Shown in pieces: positions 1-5,569 of a DNA stretch of 9,867 bases. How positions within the stretch are numbered: position 1 is the stretch's first letter; each line of letters starts with the position of its first letter. The stretch comes from JBHELT01 sp046262935 (GTDB lineage: Bacteria > Actinomycetota > CADDZG01 > JAHWKV01). Under the pieces are notes generated by a model. The model had not been told where the DNA came from. It made no database searches and saw only the letters and a list, made by a program, of their open reading frames with translations. A program made the position numbers and the translations under genes. The DNA lies in the NCBI GenBank assembly GCA_046262935.1, contig JBHELT010000070.1:1-9867 (forward strand). Reading direction: 5' to 3'.

Positions 1-198
1 TCGTATGACCGCTTGGACCTTCGCGGGCCGGTCGCGCTGATATTCGGAAACGAGGCCCAAGGCCTCCCCGCTGATGTGTTCGAATCGGTCGACGAGGTCG
101 CTTCGATACCATTGGTGGGGTCGGCTGAATCTTTGAACGTAGGTATCGCTGCTGCATTGTTCATGTTCGAAGTTGTTCGTCAAAGGAGGGGCGATTGA
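1..198 (+). CDS. SpoU/TrmH-family RNA 2'-O-methyltransferase, C-terminal end (5' truncated by window)
   Basis: The last 65 codons of a gene that begins outside the window; the frame is open from base 1 to TGA at 196-198. It should encode an S-adenosylmethionine-dependent RNA ribose 2'-O-methyltransferase of the trefoil-knot SPOUT class. The two C-terminal SpoU motifs are clear: motif 2 as GPVALIFGNEAQGLP, with the conserved Glu and Gly, and motif 3 as IPLVGSAESLNVGIAAA, with the conserved Ser-Leu-Asn. These form the knot and the cofactor pocket. In actinobacteria a TrmH-like/TsnR gene commonly sits between rplT and pheST, which points to a 23S rRNA substrate, but the target base cannot be read from this fragment. 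The stop overlaps the next gene's TTG start, so the two are probably translationally coupled. The family is certain; the exact substrate is not. Confidence 0.93.
   Translation, partial: SYDRLDLRGPVALIFGNEAQGLPADVFESVDEVASIPLVGSAESLNVGIAAALFMFEVVRQRRGD
182..189 (+). promoter_or_regulatory. Shine-Dalgarno that fixes the TTG start of the histidine kinase
   Basis: AAAGGAGG lies 5 nt before TTG at 195-197. This near-perfect anti-16S match supports the unusual TTG start, which overlaps the upstream TGA as TTGA. The SD lies within the last codons of the methyltransferase gene, as expected for coupled translation. Confidence 0.8.
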
Positions 199-1250
199 GC
201 GACGTAGCGGAGGTTGTCTCTCAACTTCGTGACGCCATCATCGTTCTCGATCCTGCGGGCAAGGTCGTTGACTGGCTGGGGGCCGCCGAGCACCTGTTCG
301 GCTGGGACCAAGCCGCGATGATCGGGGCAGACATCAACGAGAGATTCGGCCCCCGCGACGCCAATGGGAGCAAGTGCTCGATCGGCGTACCGCCGAGCGC
401 GGCGAAACTTCGGACCATCACTGGCACACCGGAGCAGGAATACCTGGTCAAGACACGAAGCGGCGAAGACTTGTGGGTTGGCATCACGTGTTCATTCGCC
501 CGCGACGCTAACTCGAAGATCAGCCGGACCATCGCGGTTGTGCGCGACATCACCAGGCGAAAGGGGATAGACCTTGCCAAGTCCGAAGTTATCTCCGCCG
601 TTTCCCATGAACTTCGCTCGCCTTTGACCTCGGTCAAGGGCTTCACATCGACACTGCTGAACAAGTGGGACAGATTCGATGACGAAACCAAGAAGCATCT
701 GCTGTTCACCATCAACACCGATGCCGACCGCGTCACCAGACTTATCAATGAGCTGCTCGACTTCTCACGCCTGGAGGCAGGCCGTCTTCAATTGCGGCGC
801 CAAAGGATCGCCATCCCCGACATCGCCCATCGAGTGATCGATCGCATCCAACCTAGGGCCGAGGCGCACAAGCTAACGACCGAGTTCCCCGATGATTTTC
901 CCGAAACCTTTGCCGACCCCGACAAGGTCGAACAGGTTCTTACCAATCTGGTCGAGAACGCGGTCAAGTACACCGACTCTGGTGAGGTCAAGGTAAGCGG
1001 CGCGTGGGATGACGCCACCGTTTCGATATGGGTTTCAGACCAGGGCGACGGCATACCGCTGGAACATCGAAGCCAGGTCTTCGGAAAATTCTTTCGGCGT
1101 GGTGAGCGGGCAGGTAACCCAACCGGTACCGGCCTTGGGCTATATATATCGAAAGGCTTGCTCGAAGCTCATGGGGGCCGCATATGGGTCGATGAGGCTC
1201 CCGGCGGCGGGGCTGTATTCACCTTCACGCTTCCTCGTTCCGAGCCTTAG
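195..1250 (+). CDS. Soluble PAS-domain sensor histidine kinase (orphan)
   Basis: A 351-residue sensor kinase that should autophosphorylate on His138 and pass the phosphate to an unidentified response regulator. An N-terminal PAS fold spans about residues 5-105, with a PAC-like end near 111-123 (VVRDITRRK). The HisKA dimerisation helix carries the H-box SHELRSPLTSVKGF (137-150). The HATPase domain shows the N-box NLVENAVKY (251-259), G1 DQGDGIP (282-288), an F-box around FGKFF (296-300) and G2 GTGLGL (311-316). All catalytic boxes are intact. There is no signal peptide or membrane segment, so it is predicted to be cytoplasmic and to sense an internal cue through PAS. It overlaps the upstream methyltransferase gene by TTGA and ends 20 nt before pheS. 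No response regulator is adjacent. A kinase in this position between the methyltransferase gene and pheS also occurs in Streptomyces, as I recall. The ligand and partner are unknown. Confidence 0.93.
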   Translation: MSDVAEVVSQLRDAIIVLDPAGKVVDWLGAAEHLFGWDQAAMIGADINERFGPRDANGSKCSIGVPPSAAKLRTITGTPEQEYLVKTRSGEDLWVGITCSFARDANSKISRTIAVVRDITRRKGIDLAKSEVISAVSHELRSPLTSVKGFTSTLLNKWDRFDDETKKHLLFTINTDADRVTRLINELLDFSRLEAGRLQLRRQRIAIPDIAHRVIDRIQPRAEAHKLTTEFPDDFPETFADPDKVEQVLTNLVENAVKYTDSGEVKVSGAWDDATVSIWVSDQGDGIPLEHRSQVFGKFFRRGERAGNPTGTGLGLYISKGLLEAHGGRIWVDEAPGGGAVFTFTLPRSEP

Positions 1251-1270
1251 ACCTCGACAAGGGAACGACG

Positions 1271-2320
1271 ATGAACATCGAAGACACTTCGGCGCAACTA
1301 GCCTCGATCACGAGTGAGGCACAAGAGGCGATCGCCGCCGCTGCGTCGCTGTCCGAGATGGAAGAGCTGCGCGTCAAGTTCCTAGGCCGCAAGAGCCCCA
1401 TCGCCCAGATCAATCAAGGCATGGGGAAACTGGATGAACAGCAGCGCAGAACAGTCGGACGAGAGCTCACCGAAGCGCGCAGAACTATCGACGCTGCGTT
1501 CGCCGCAAAGACGCAGGTCTTGGAAGCGGCCGAGCAGACCGCTCGTCTTGATGCCGAACAGCTCGACGTGACGTTGCCGGGAAGAAGGCTGCGCCGGGGC
1601 GTTATCCATCCGCTCACCCAAGTGATCGACGACATCGTCGACGCGTTCGTCGGGATCGGTTTCAACGTTATCGAAGGACCGATAGTTGAAACCGACTACT
1701 ACAACTTCGAGGCTCTCAATATCCCTAATGATCATCCGGCCAGATCGATGCACGACACCATCTATGTCGAATCCGATGATCCCGGGTCGATCGTGTTGCG
1801 CACTCACACTTCCCCGATGCAGATAAGACTCATGGAAAAGACGGAGCCTCCTTTGTACGTTCTGATCCCTGGCCGCGTTGTGCGCAACGAAGAGGTGGAT
1901 GCGAACCATCTCGCAAGCTTCATGCAGATCGAGGGCCTTGCGGTTGACGAAGGACTTTCGATGGCCGACCTGAAGGGAACGCTGGAAGTATTCGCACGAA
2001 CCATGTTCGGTAAGGATCAACAAGTGCGGATGCATCCGAGCTACTTCCCATTCACCGAACCATCGGCTGAGGTCTACGTTGTTTGCTTCGATTGCAATGG
2101 GAAGGGCTGCGCGACGTGCAAGGACGAGGGCTGGATCGAGATCCTGGGAGCTGGGATGGTTCATCCCCACGTGTTGCAAAGGGTCGGCTACGACTCCGAA
2201 CGCTACACTGGGTTCGCCTTCGGCCTTGGGGTCGAAAGAGTGGCGAAGCTGAGATACGAAATACCAAACCTTCGCTGGTTCTACGAGAACGACATCGCCT
2301 CGCTTGGATCTTTCTCATGA
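1271..2320 (+). CDS. pheS: Phenylalanyl-tRNA synthetase alpha subunit
   Basis: Catalytic alpha subunit (349 aa, normal length) of the cytosolic alpha2-beta2 enzyme that activates phenylalanine with ATP and charges tRNA-Phe. Residues 1-95 are an Ala/Glu-rich helical region matching the N-terminal tRNA-binding coiled coil. The class II core follows, with the conserved MHDTIYV (160-166), LRTHTSPMQIR (176-186), a motif 2 region at HLASFMQIEG (213-222) and motif 3 at GFAFGLGVER (314-323). Four cysteines (272, 275, 280, 283) form a CxxC-x4-CxxC knuckle just before the WIEILGAGMVHP block, as in many bacterial PheS including Bacillus; E. coli lacks it. AAGGGA at 1259-1264 precedes the ATG by 6 nt. 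It overlaps pheT by ATGA. The antisense reading frames within this gene are shadows. Identification is secure. Confidence 0.98.
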   Translation: MNIEDTSAQLASITSEAQEAIAAAASLSEMEELRVKFLGRKSPIAQINQGMGKLDEQQRRTVGRELTEARRTIDAAFAAKTQVLEAAEQTARLDAEQLDVTLPGRRLRRGVIHPLTQVIDDIVDAFVGIGFNVIEGPIVETDYYNFEALNIPNDHPARSMHDTIYVESDDPGSIVLRTHTSPMQIRLMEKTEPPLYVLIPGRVVRNEEVDANHLASFMQIEGLAVDEGLSMADLKGTLEVFARTMFGKDQQVRMHPSYFPFTEPSAEVYVVCFDCNGKGCATCKDEGWIEILGAGMVHPHVLQRVGYDSERYTGFAFGLGVERVAKLRYEIPNLRWFYENDIASLGSFS

Positions 2321-4728
2321 AGGTTCCCGTCTCTTGGCTTGCCGAATATGTTGACCTGCCTTCATCGATCGATGAACTGGCTGCGCGCCTTACCGCTGCT
2401 GGCTTGAAAGTCGAATCGGTCCAAAGGCCAGGCGCCGAGATAGATGGAGTGATCGTTGCCGAGGTTTTGAAGATTCAGCCGCATCCCGACGCCGATCGCC
2501 TCGTCTTGGTCGATATTCGCACCGATGTTGGCGAGTCTCACGTGGTATGCGGTGCGAAGAATTTCGCGGTTGGGGACCGGGTTCCTTTCGCTACCCCCGG
2601 CTCGACACTTCCTGGTGGCAAGAGCATCGGGGCATCGACCATCCGCGGACAGAAGTCCGAAGGGATGCTCTGTTCGGGGCGTGAACTCGGCGTGACCGAC
2701 GATCACTCGGGCATCTTGATACTGCAGTCAGACACCCAACTTGGCAGCGATATCAAGAAGGTACTGGGGCTCGACGAGGTTGTTCTCGAACTCGAGATCA
2801 CTCCAAGCAGACCAGATGCCATGAGTGTTCTTGGTGTCGCTCGCGAAGTATCGGTGCTGACCGGTGCATCGCTTAGACCGCCGCCGGTTGAAATCCCTGC
2901 CGGTGCGATGTCCAACCTAAACGTTGCCGAGTCGATATCGGTTGAGATCTCAGACGCAGATCGTTGCCCGCGTTACTTGGCGCGTGTCGTTCGCGGCGTC
3001 AAGGTCGCTCCATCTCCTGAGCGGATCCAGCGGCGACTTAGGGCTGCTGGCGTTCGTCCGGTCAACAATGTTGTCGATGCAGCCAACTACGTCTTATTGG
3101 CTCTGGGGCATCCGCTGCATGCTTTCGATCTTGCGAAGGTTGAAGAGGGCAAGATCGTGGTCAGGCTCGCGCGCGCCGGGGAGAAGGTCACAACCATCGA
3201 TGGTGCCGGACGTACCCTCGATCCAGACGACCTGGTGATAGCCGATGCTGCGAACCCAGTCGCGATCGCAGGAGTCATGGGTGGCAGTGAATCGGAGGTG
3301 TCAGTCACGACGACTGACCTTCTGATCGAGTCGGCCTACTTCGATCCTCGTTCGATCATGCGCAGTGGAACTCGTCACAACTTGCGCTCGGAAGCGTCGA
3401 TACGATTCGAGAGGGGAGCGGATCCCAATGGTGTTGAGTATGCGGCAGACCTTGCAGTGTCACTCATCACGAGTTGGGCAGGCGGCACGATCGACGAAGG
3501 GGTTGTCGATGAGTATCCGAAAAAGGTCGAACCGCGAGTAGTCACGATGCGAACGGCACGCTGCCGCTTGTTGCTCGGCACCGACCCTGGTGACGACGAG
3601 ATGGTCGACGCGCTGTCGCGACTTGGCTTGCAACCGCGCCTCGAGTCGGGAGTGATCACGGTTACTGCCCCAACCTATCGCCCGGACATCGCGATCGAAG
3701 AAGACCTGGTCGAAGAAGTAGGCCGCATCTTGGGCTATGACCGCATCCCATCACGACTTCCTTCAAGCAGGGCCCGAGCGGGGGCTCTTACGACAGGGCA
3801 GAAACTTCAGCGCAAACTGCGACAGATCCTTGCCGGAGCCGGACTCAACGAAGCGCAAACGAGCACCATGTTTGGCCCCAACGATGTGAAGCGCATGCAA
3901 CTGCCATCCGATCACCTACTGGGCGATCCCATCTGGCTGGCGAATCCCCTCAACACCGAAGAGTCCCTGTTAAGGACCTCGATGCTGCCAGCCCTGTTGT
4001 CCTCGATCGAACGCAATATCGCGCGTAGGAATCACGACATCAGGCTTTTCGAGATCGGTCCGGTTTTCTTGAAGTCGGGCGAGGTGCTGCCTCATGAACC
4101 ATCGAAGCTTTCGATGGTGATGGCCGGAGGCATCCAAGGCGAATGGCATTCGGACTCTCGCTCCATCGACTTTTATGACCTCAAAGGTGCGGTCGAAGCT
4201 CTCGTAGCGGGCTTGCGAGTAAAAGATGTCACTTATCGCCGTTCGTCAGAAGGCCTGCTTCATCCCGGGAGGGCTGCGGACCTTCTCGTAGGAAGCACAG
4301 TAGCTGGAAGCTTCGGAGAACTCGCCCCACACATCGCGATGGGCTTCGAGCTAGGCGGCCATCGCGCATACGTTGCCGAGTTCAGCCTCGACGCTATCTT
4401 CGCAGGCATCTCCGATGCGAAGCCGTCCATCGAGAGCACTCGCTTCCCCGCGGTCCTGATCGATGTCGCGATGTCTTTTCCCGAGTCCGTGCCCGCCCAA
4501 TCCGTGCTCGACGCCGTCAGACAGAGCGCGGGGCCGCTACTTCGTGATGCCCGTGTCTTTGATGTGTACAGGGGCGAGCAGGCTGGAGAGGACCGCAAGA
4601 GCCTTGCCATTTCGCTTAGCTTCCGCAGCGATGAGCGCACCTTGACCGAGGCAGAGGTCATCGAAGTCAGAGACAAGGTCTGCGAGCACCTTGCCGCCTT
4701 GTTCGATGGACGCGTGCGGGGGTCTTGA
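2317..4728 (+). CDS. pheT: Phenylalanyl-tRNA synthetase beta subunit
   Basis: Beta subunit (803 aa, typical length), which binds tRNA-Phe and edits Tyr-tRNA-Phe. The domain order is canonical: N-terminal KVPVSWLAEYVDLP; an OB-fold tRNA-binding domain at about 40-150 with PHPDADRL and the CSGRELG loop; the B3/B4 editing region at about 205-370 with VNNVVDAANYVLLALGHPLH and IRFERGADP; a B5 domain at about 405-480 ending in EEVGRILGYDRIP; a degenerate class II core at about 490-690; and a C-terminal FDX-ACB anticodon-binding domain at about 707-803 beginning TRFPAVLIDVAM. The frame stays open 78 codons further upstream, to 2083, but that part lies inside pheS and looks non-native. The ATG at 2317-2319, overlapping the pheS stop as ATGA, gives the family N-terminus exactly. 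The SD is weak, so translation probably depends on coupling to pheS, which suits a 1:1 complex. Confidence 0.98.
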   Translation: MKVPVSWLAEYVDLPSSIDELAARLTAAGLKVESVQRPGAEIDGVIVAEVLKIQPHPDADRLVLVDIRTDVGESHVVCGAKNFAVGDRVPFATPGSTLPGGKSIGASTIRGQKSEGMLCSGRELGVTDDHSGILILQSDTQLGSDIKKVLGLDEVVLELEITPSRPDAMSVLGVAREVSVLTGASLRPPPVEIPAGAMSNLNVAESISVEISDADRCPRYLARVVRGVKVAPSPERIQRRLRAAGVRPVNNVVDAANYVLLALGHPLHAFDLAKVEEGKIVVRLARAGEKVTTIDGAGRTLDPDDLVIADAANPVAIAGVMGGSESEVSVTTTDLLIESAYFDPRSIMRSGTRHNLRSEASIRFERGADPNGVEYAADLAVSLITSWAGGTIDEGVVDEYPKKVEPRVVTMRTARCRLLLGTDPGDDEMVDALSRLGLQPRLESGVITVTAPTYRPDIAIEEDLVEEVGRILGYDRIPSRLPSSRARAGALTTGQKLQRKLRQILAGAGLNEAQTSTMFGPNDVKRMQLPSDHLLGDPIWLANPLNTEESLLRTSMLPALLSSIERNIARRNHDIRLFEIGPVFLKSGEVLPHEPSKLSMVMAGGIQGEWHSDSRSIDFYDLKGAVEALVAGLRVKDVTYRRSSEGLLHPGRAADLLVGSTVAGSFGELAPHIAMGFELGGHRAYVAEFSLDAIFAGISDAKPSIESTRFPAVLIDVAMSFPESVPAQSVLDAVRQSAGPLLRDARVFDVYRGEQAGEDRKSLAISLSFRSDERTLTEAEVIEVRDKVCEHLAALFDGRVRGS

Positions 4729-4732
4729 CCCC
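4719..4732 (+). repeat. Short GC-rich inverted repeat across the pheT stop codon
   Basis: GGGGTC at 4719-4724 and GACCCC at 4727-4732 are perfect reverse complements; as RNA this would fold as a 5-bp stem with a CUUG tetraloop. It spans the pheT TGA (4726-4728). No T-run follows (AATCAGGC comes next), so it does not meet the usual pattern of an intrinsic terminator. It could slow polymerase or protect the 3' end, but may be chance. Confidence 0.3.
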
Positions 4733-4910
4733 AATCAGGCCGATGCTCCGTCAAGGGACTCACCCATTTGCCTGCAGACCCTTATAGCCTGCATTTAGGT
4801 TGGGCTGGTACTAGTCAGAAAGGGTGAGCACAAAACCCTCCACCTTCGTCATTGGCTGATATGTCCGTTTCGTCGAGACTTCAGTCAAGACAAAGATCAC
4901 GGAGGGGGAC
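4729..4910. other. Intergenic spacer between pheT and the small basic gene
   Basis: These 182 bp contain no convincing gene. I found no good -35/-10 pair. Visible structure is limited to a direct repeat of GCCTGCA (4770-4776 and 4787-4793, 17 bp apart), a 6-bp inverted pair CTTGAC (4724-4729) / GTCAAG (4750-4755), and AGGGT...ACCCT around 4821-4839. A promoter for the downstream small gene is expected here but cannot be placed. Confidence 0.5.
4901..4908 (+). promoter_or_regulatory. Strong Shine-Dalgarno for the 47-residue basic protein
   Basis: GGAGGGGG lies immediately upstream of ATG at 4911, with 5 nt between the GGAGG core and the ATG. It is the best evidence that the short frame downstream is translated. 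Confidence 0.7.
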
Positions 4911-5054
4911 ATGACGAACAAGACGAGCAAGAACAAGGACGCAGCTGGCTTTCGCCGCAGGCGTGCGCGGCGCAGGTCCAAGGAATCTCGACCGAAAGGC
5001 CGTGCCCTAGACCGGTGGTATCGCTCGCAGCCGCTCGCTCTCAGCCCCGCCTAG
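4911..5054 (+). CDS. Small arginine-rich basic protein, function unknown (47 aa)
   Basis: An ATG-to-TAG frame of 47 codons with a strong SD (GGAGGGGG) in front. The product has 11 Arg and 5 Lys against 3 acidic residues, a net charge of about +13. The charge is concentrated in a central block FRRRRARRRSKESRPKGR (residues 14-31), after a polar N-terminus with alternating Lys/Asn/Thr/Ser. It ends in a less charged tail with LDRWYRS and PLALSPA. There is no signal peptide, membrane segment or cysteine. Such composition suits a nucleic-acid-binding or ribosome-associated peptide, but I do not recognise the family; it does not match the short bL36/bL37 or AURKAIP1-like peptides I know. It is downstream of pheT by 182 bp and meets the DUF6941-like gene tail to tail, sharing its stop palindrome. 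It is probably real because of the SD and composition, but a chance frame is not excluded. Confidence 0.6.
   Translation: MTNKTSKNKDAAGFRRRRARRRSKESRPKGRALDRWYRSQPLALSPA
5051..5054. other. Palindromic CTAG shared by two convergent stop codons
   Basis: TAG at 5052-5054 ends the small + strand gene. CTA at 5051-5053 is the TAG that ends the - strand gene. The palindrome CTAG therefore terminates both frames, and the genes overlap by 3 nt with no space for a terminator between them. Confidence 0.7.
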
Positions 5055-5479
5055 ACCGGCGGCTCGGAGGCCTCGGCCCTCAAGATCCAAAAAGGCACCT
5101 GACAAAGCCTGCGGCCTTCCGAATGCATCTGGAAGAAGAACGCCCCGGTTGAGGGGGCCCCGAAACCGACCTTGAAATGCATAAGGGCACTGCTCGTGCG
5201 CGTCCGGTCGAGGGCATGAGGCTGAAAAGATATCTCGCTGTTTCCCTCCACGCCCGTCGGCCGACCATCAACGTCGACCACGTCGAATGAAACCGGGAGT
5301 AACCGTCCGGTCTCGCCCGGGTCTCCCACCATCCGCACGACGAAAGACATGGGCCCTATCGGCGCGGGGAACTGGATCTGCGGGGGCACGTACCAGATGT
5401 CGGTGCCTCCCCTTACCACGTAGAAGAGGCCGTTCACCGCGTCGGCGGACTCGGCGATGAATGCGAATTCGACGTTCAA
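5051..5479 (-). CDS. DUF6941-like hypothetical protein (142 aa)
   Basis: A 142-residue protein whose pattern recalls the DUF6941 family: an N-terminus of the type N-V-E-F-A-F-I-A-E (family members begin much like MxVEFALLxD), then a glycine-containing strand (LFYVVRGG), a Pro-rich turn, and alternating beta strands with VDVDGRPTG and a final GRRLCQVPFWIL strand. It is probably an all-beta fold. No function is established for the family and I infer none. It has no signal peptide, membrane helix or catalytic motif. The first codon is TTG, read from 5479 down; GAGAGG lies 7 nt before it, within the loop of a perfect hairpin. It is divergent from argC across 90 bp that contain ArgR-like sites, and convergent with the small basic gene. 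Family assignment is from memory of the pattern only. Confidence 0.75.
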   Translation of the reverse strand: MNVEFAFIAESADAVNGLFYVVRGGTDIWYVPPQIQFPAPIGPMSFVVRMVGDPGETGRLLPVSFDVVDVDGRPTGVEGNSEISFQPHALDRTRTSSALMHFKVGFGAPSTGAFFFQMHSEGRRLCQVPFWILRAEASEPPV

Positions 5480-5500
5480 AGTAGAACCTCTCTTTCTACT
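5480..5500 (-). promoter_or_regulatory. Leader hairpin that holds the Shine-Dalgarno of the DUF6941-like gene in its loop
   Basis: On the - strand the 21 nt directly before the TTG start read AGTAGAA-AGAGAGG-TTCTACT: a perfect 7-bp stem with a 7-nt loop. The loop is the SD (GAGAGG). The G before the stem can also wobble-pair with the first U of the start codon. This could modulate translation. The same site could instead be a DNA operator with 7-bp inverted arms. Confidence 0.55.
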
Positions 5501-5521
5501 CGAGCTGCTTGGATGGCGGAA

Positions 5522-5539
5522 TATGTATAATCATGCAGT
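5522..5539. promoter_or_regulatory. ARG box 1 (predicted ArgR operator)
   Basis: The core TGTATAATCATGCA (5524-5537) fits the ArgR palindrome TGnAT-N4-ATnCA at all conserved positions. It covers the TATAAT, so a bound repressor would block polymerase. It is paired with a second site 20 bp downstream. Confidence 0.7.
5526..5531 (+). promoter_or_regulatory. Probable -10 element of the argCJBD promoter
   Basis: A perfect TATAAT in an AT-rich patch (about 5519-5560) that stands out from the surrounding GC-rich DNA. It predicts a transcript start near 5538 and a leader of about 30 nt before argC. No good TTGACA-like -35 is visible at 16-18 bp spacing, so an activator or a weak -35 must be assumed. 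It lies inside the first ARG box. Confidence 0.5.
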
Positions 5540-5541
5540 TC

Positions 5542-5559
5542 ATTGGATAATTATTGATG
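5542..5559. promoter_or_regulatory. ARG box 2 (predicted ArgR operator)
   Basis: The core TGGATAATTATTGA (5544-5557) fits TGnAT-N4-ATnCA with one mismatch (GA for the final CA). Taken as 18-bp boxes, it is separated from box 1 by 2 bp, like the paired boxes that one ArgR hexamer occupies. It ends just before the argC Shine-Dalgarno. Confidence 0.65.
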
Positions 5560-5569
5560 AAGGAGCAAC

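Noticed and set aside
1141..1149. TATATATAT as a promoter for pheS
   Set aside because: It encodes the conserved Leu-Tyr-Ile-Ser after the G2 box of the kinase, and there is no -35 at suitable spacing.
1382..2179. A 265-codon open frame antisense to pheS
   Set aside because: It lies fully inside pheS, its translation has no recognisable domain, and long antisense frames are common in GC-rich genes.
2083..2316. A 78-codon upstream extension of pheT
   Set aside because: It overlaps the conserved 3' part of pheS, and its residues do not resemble PheT. The ATG at 2317 gives the family N-terminus and the ATGA overlap.
4719..4732. Rho-independent terminator after pheT
   Set aside because: The stem is short and no T-run follows; it is recorded only as an inverted repeat.
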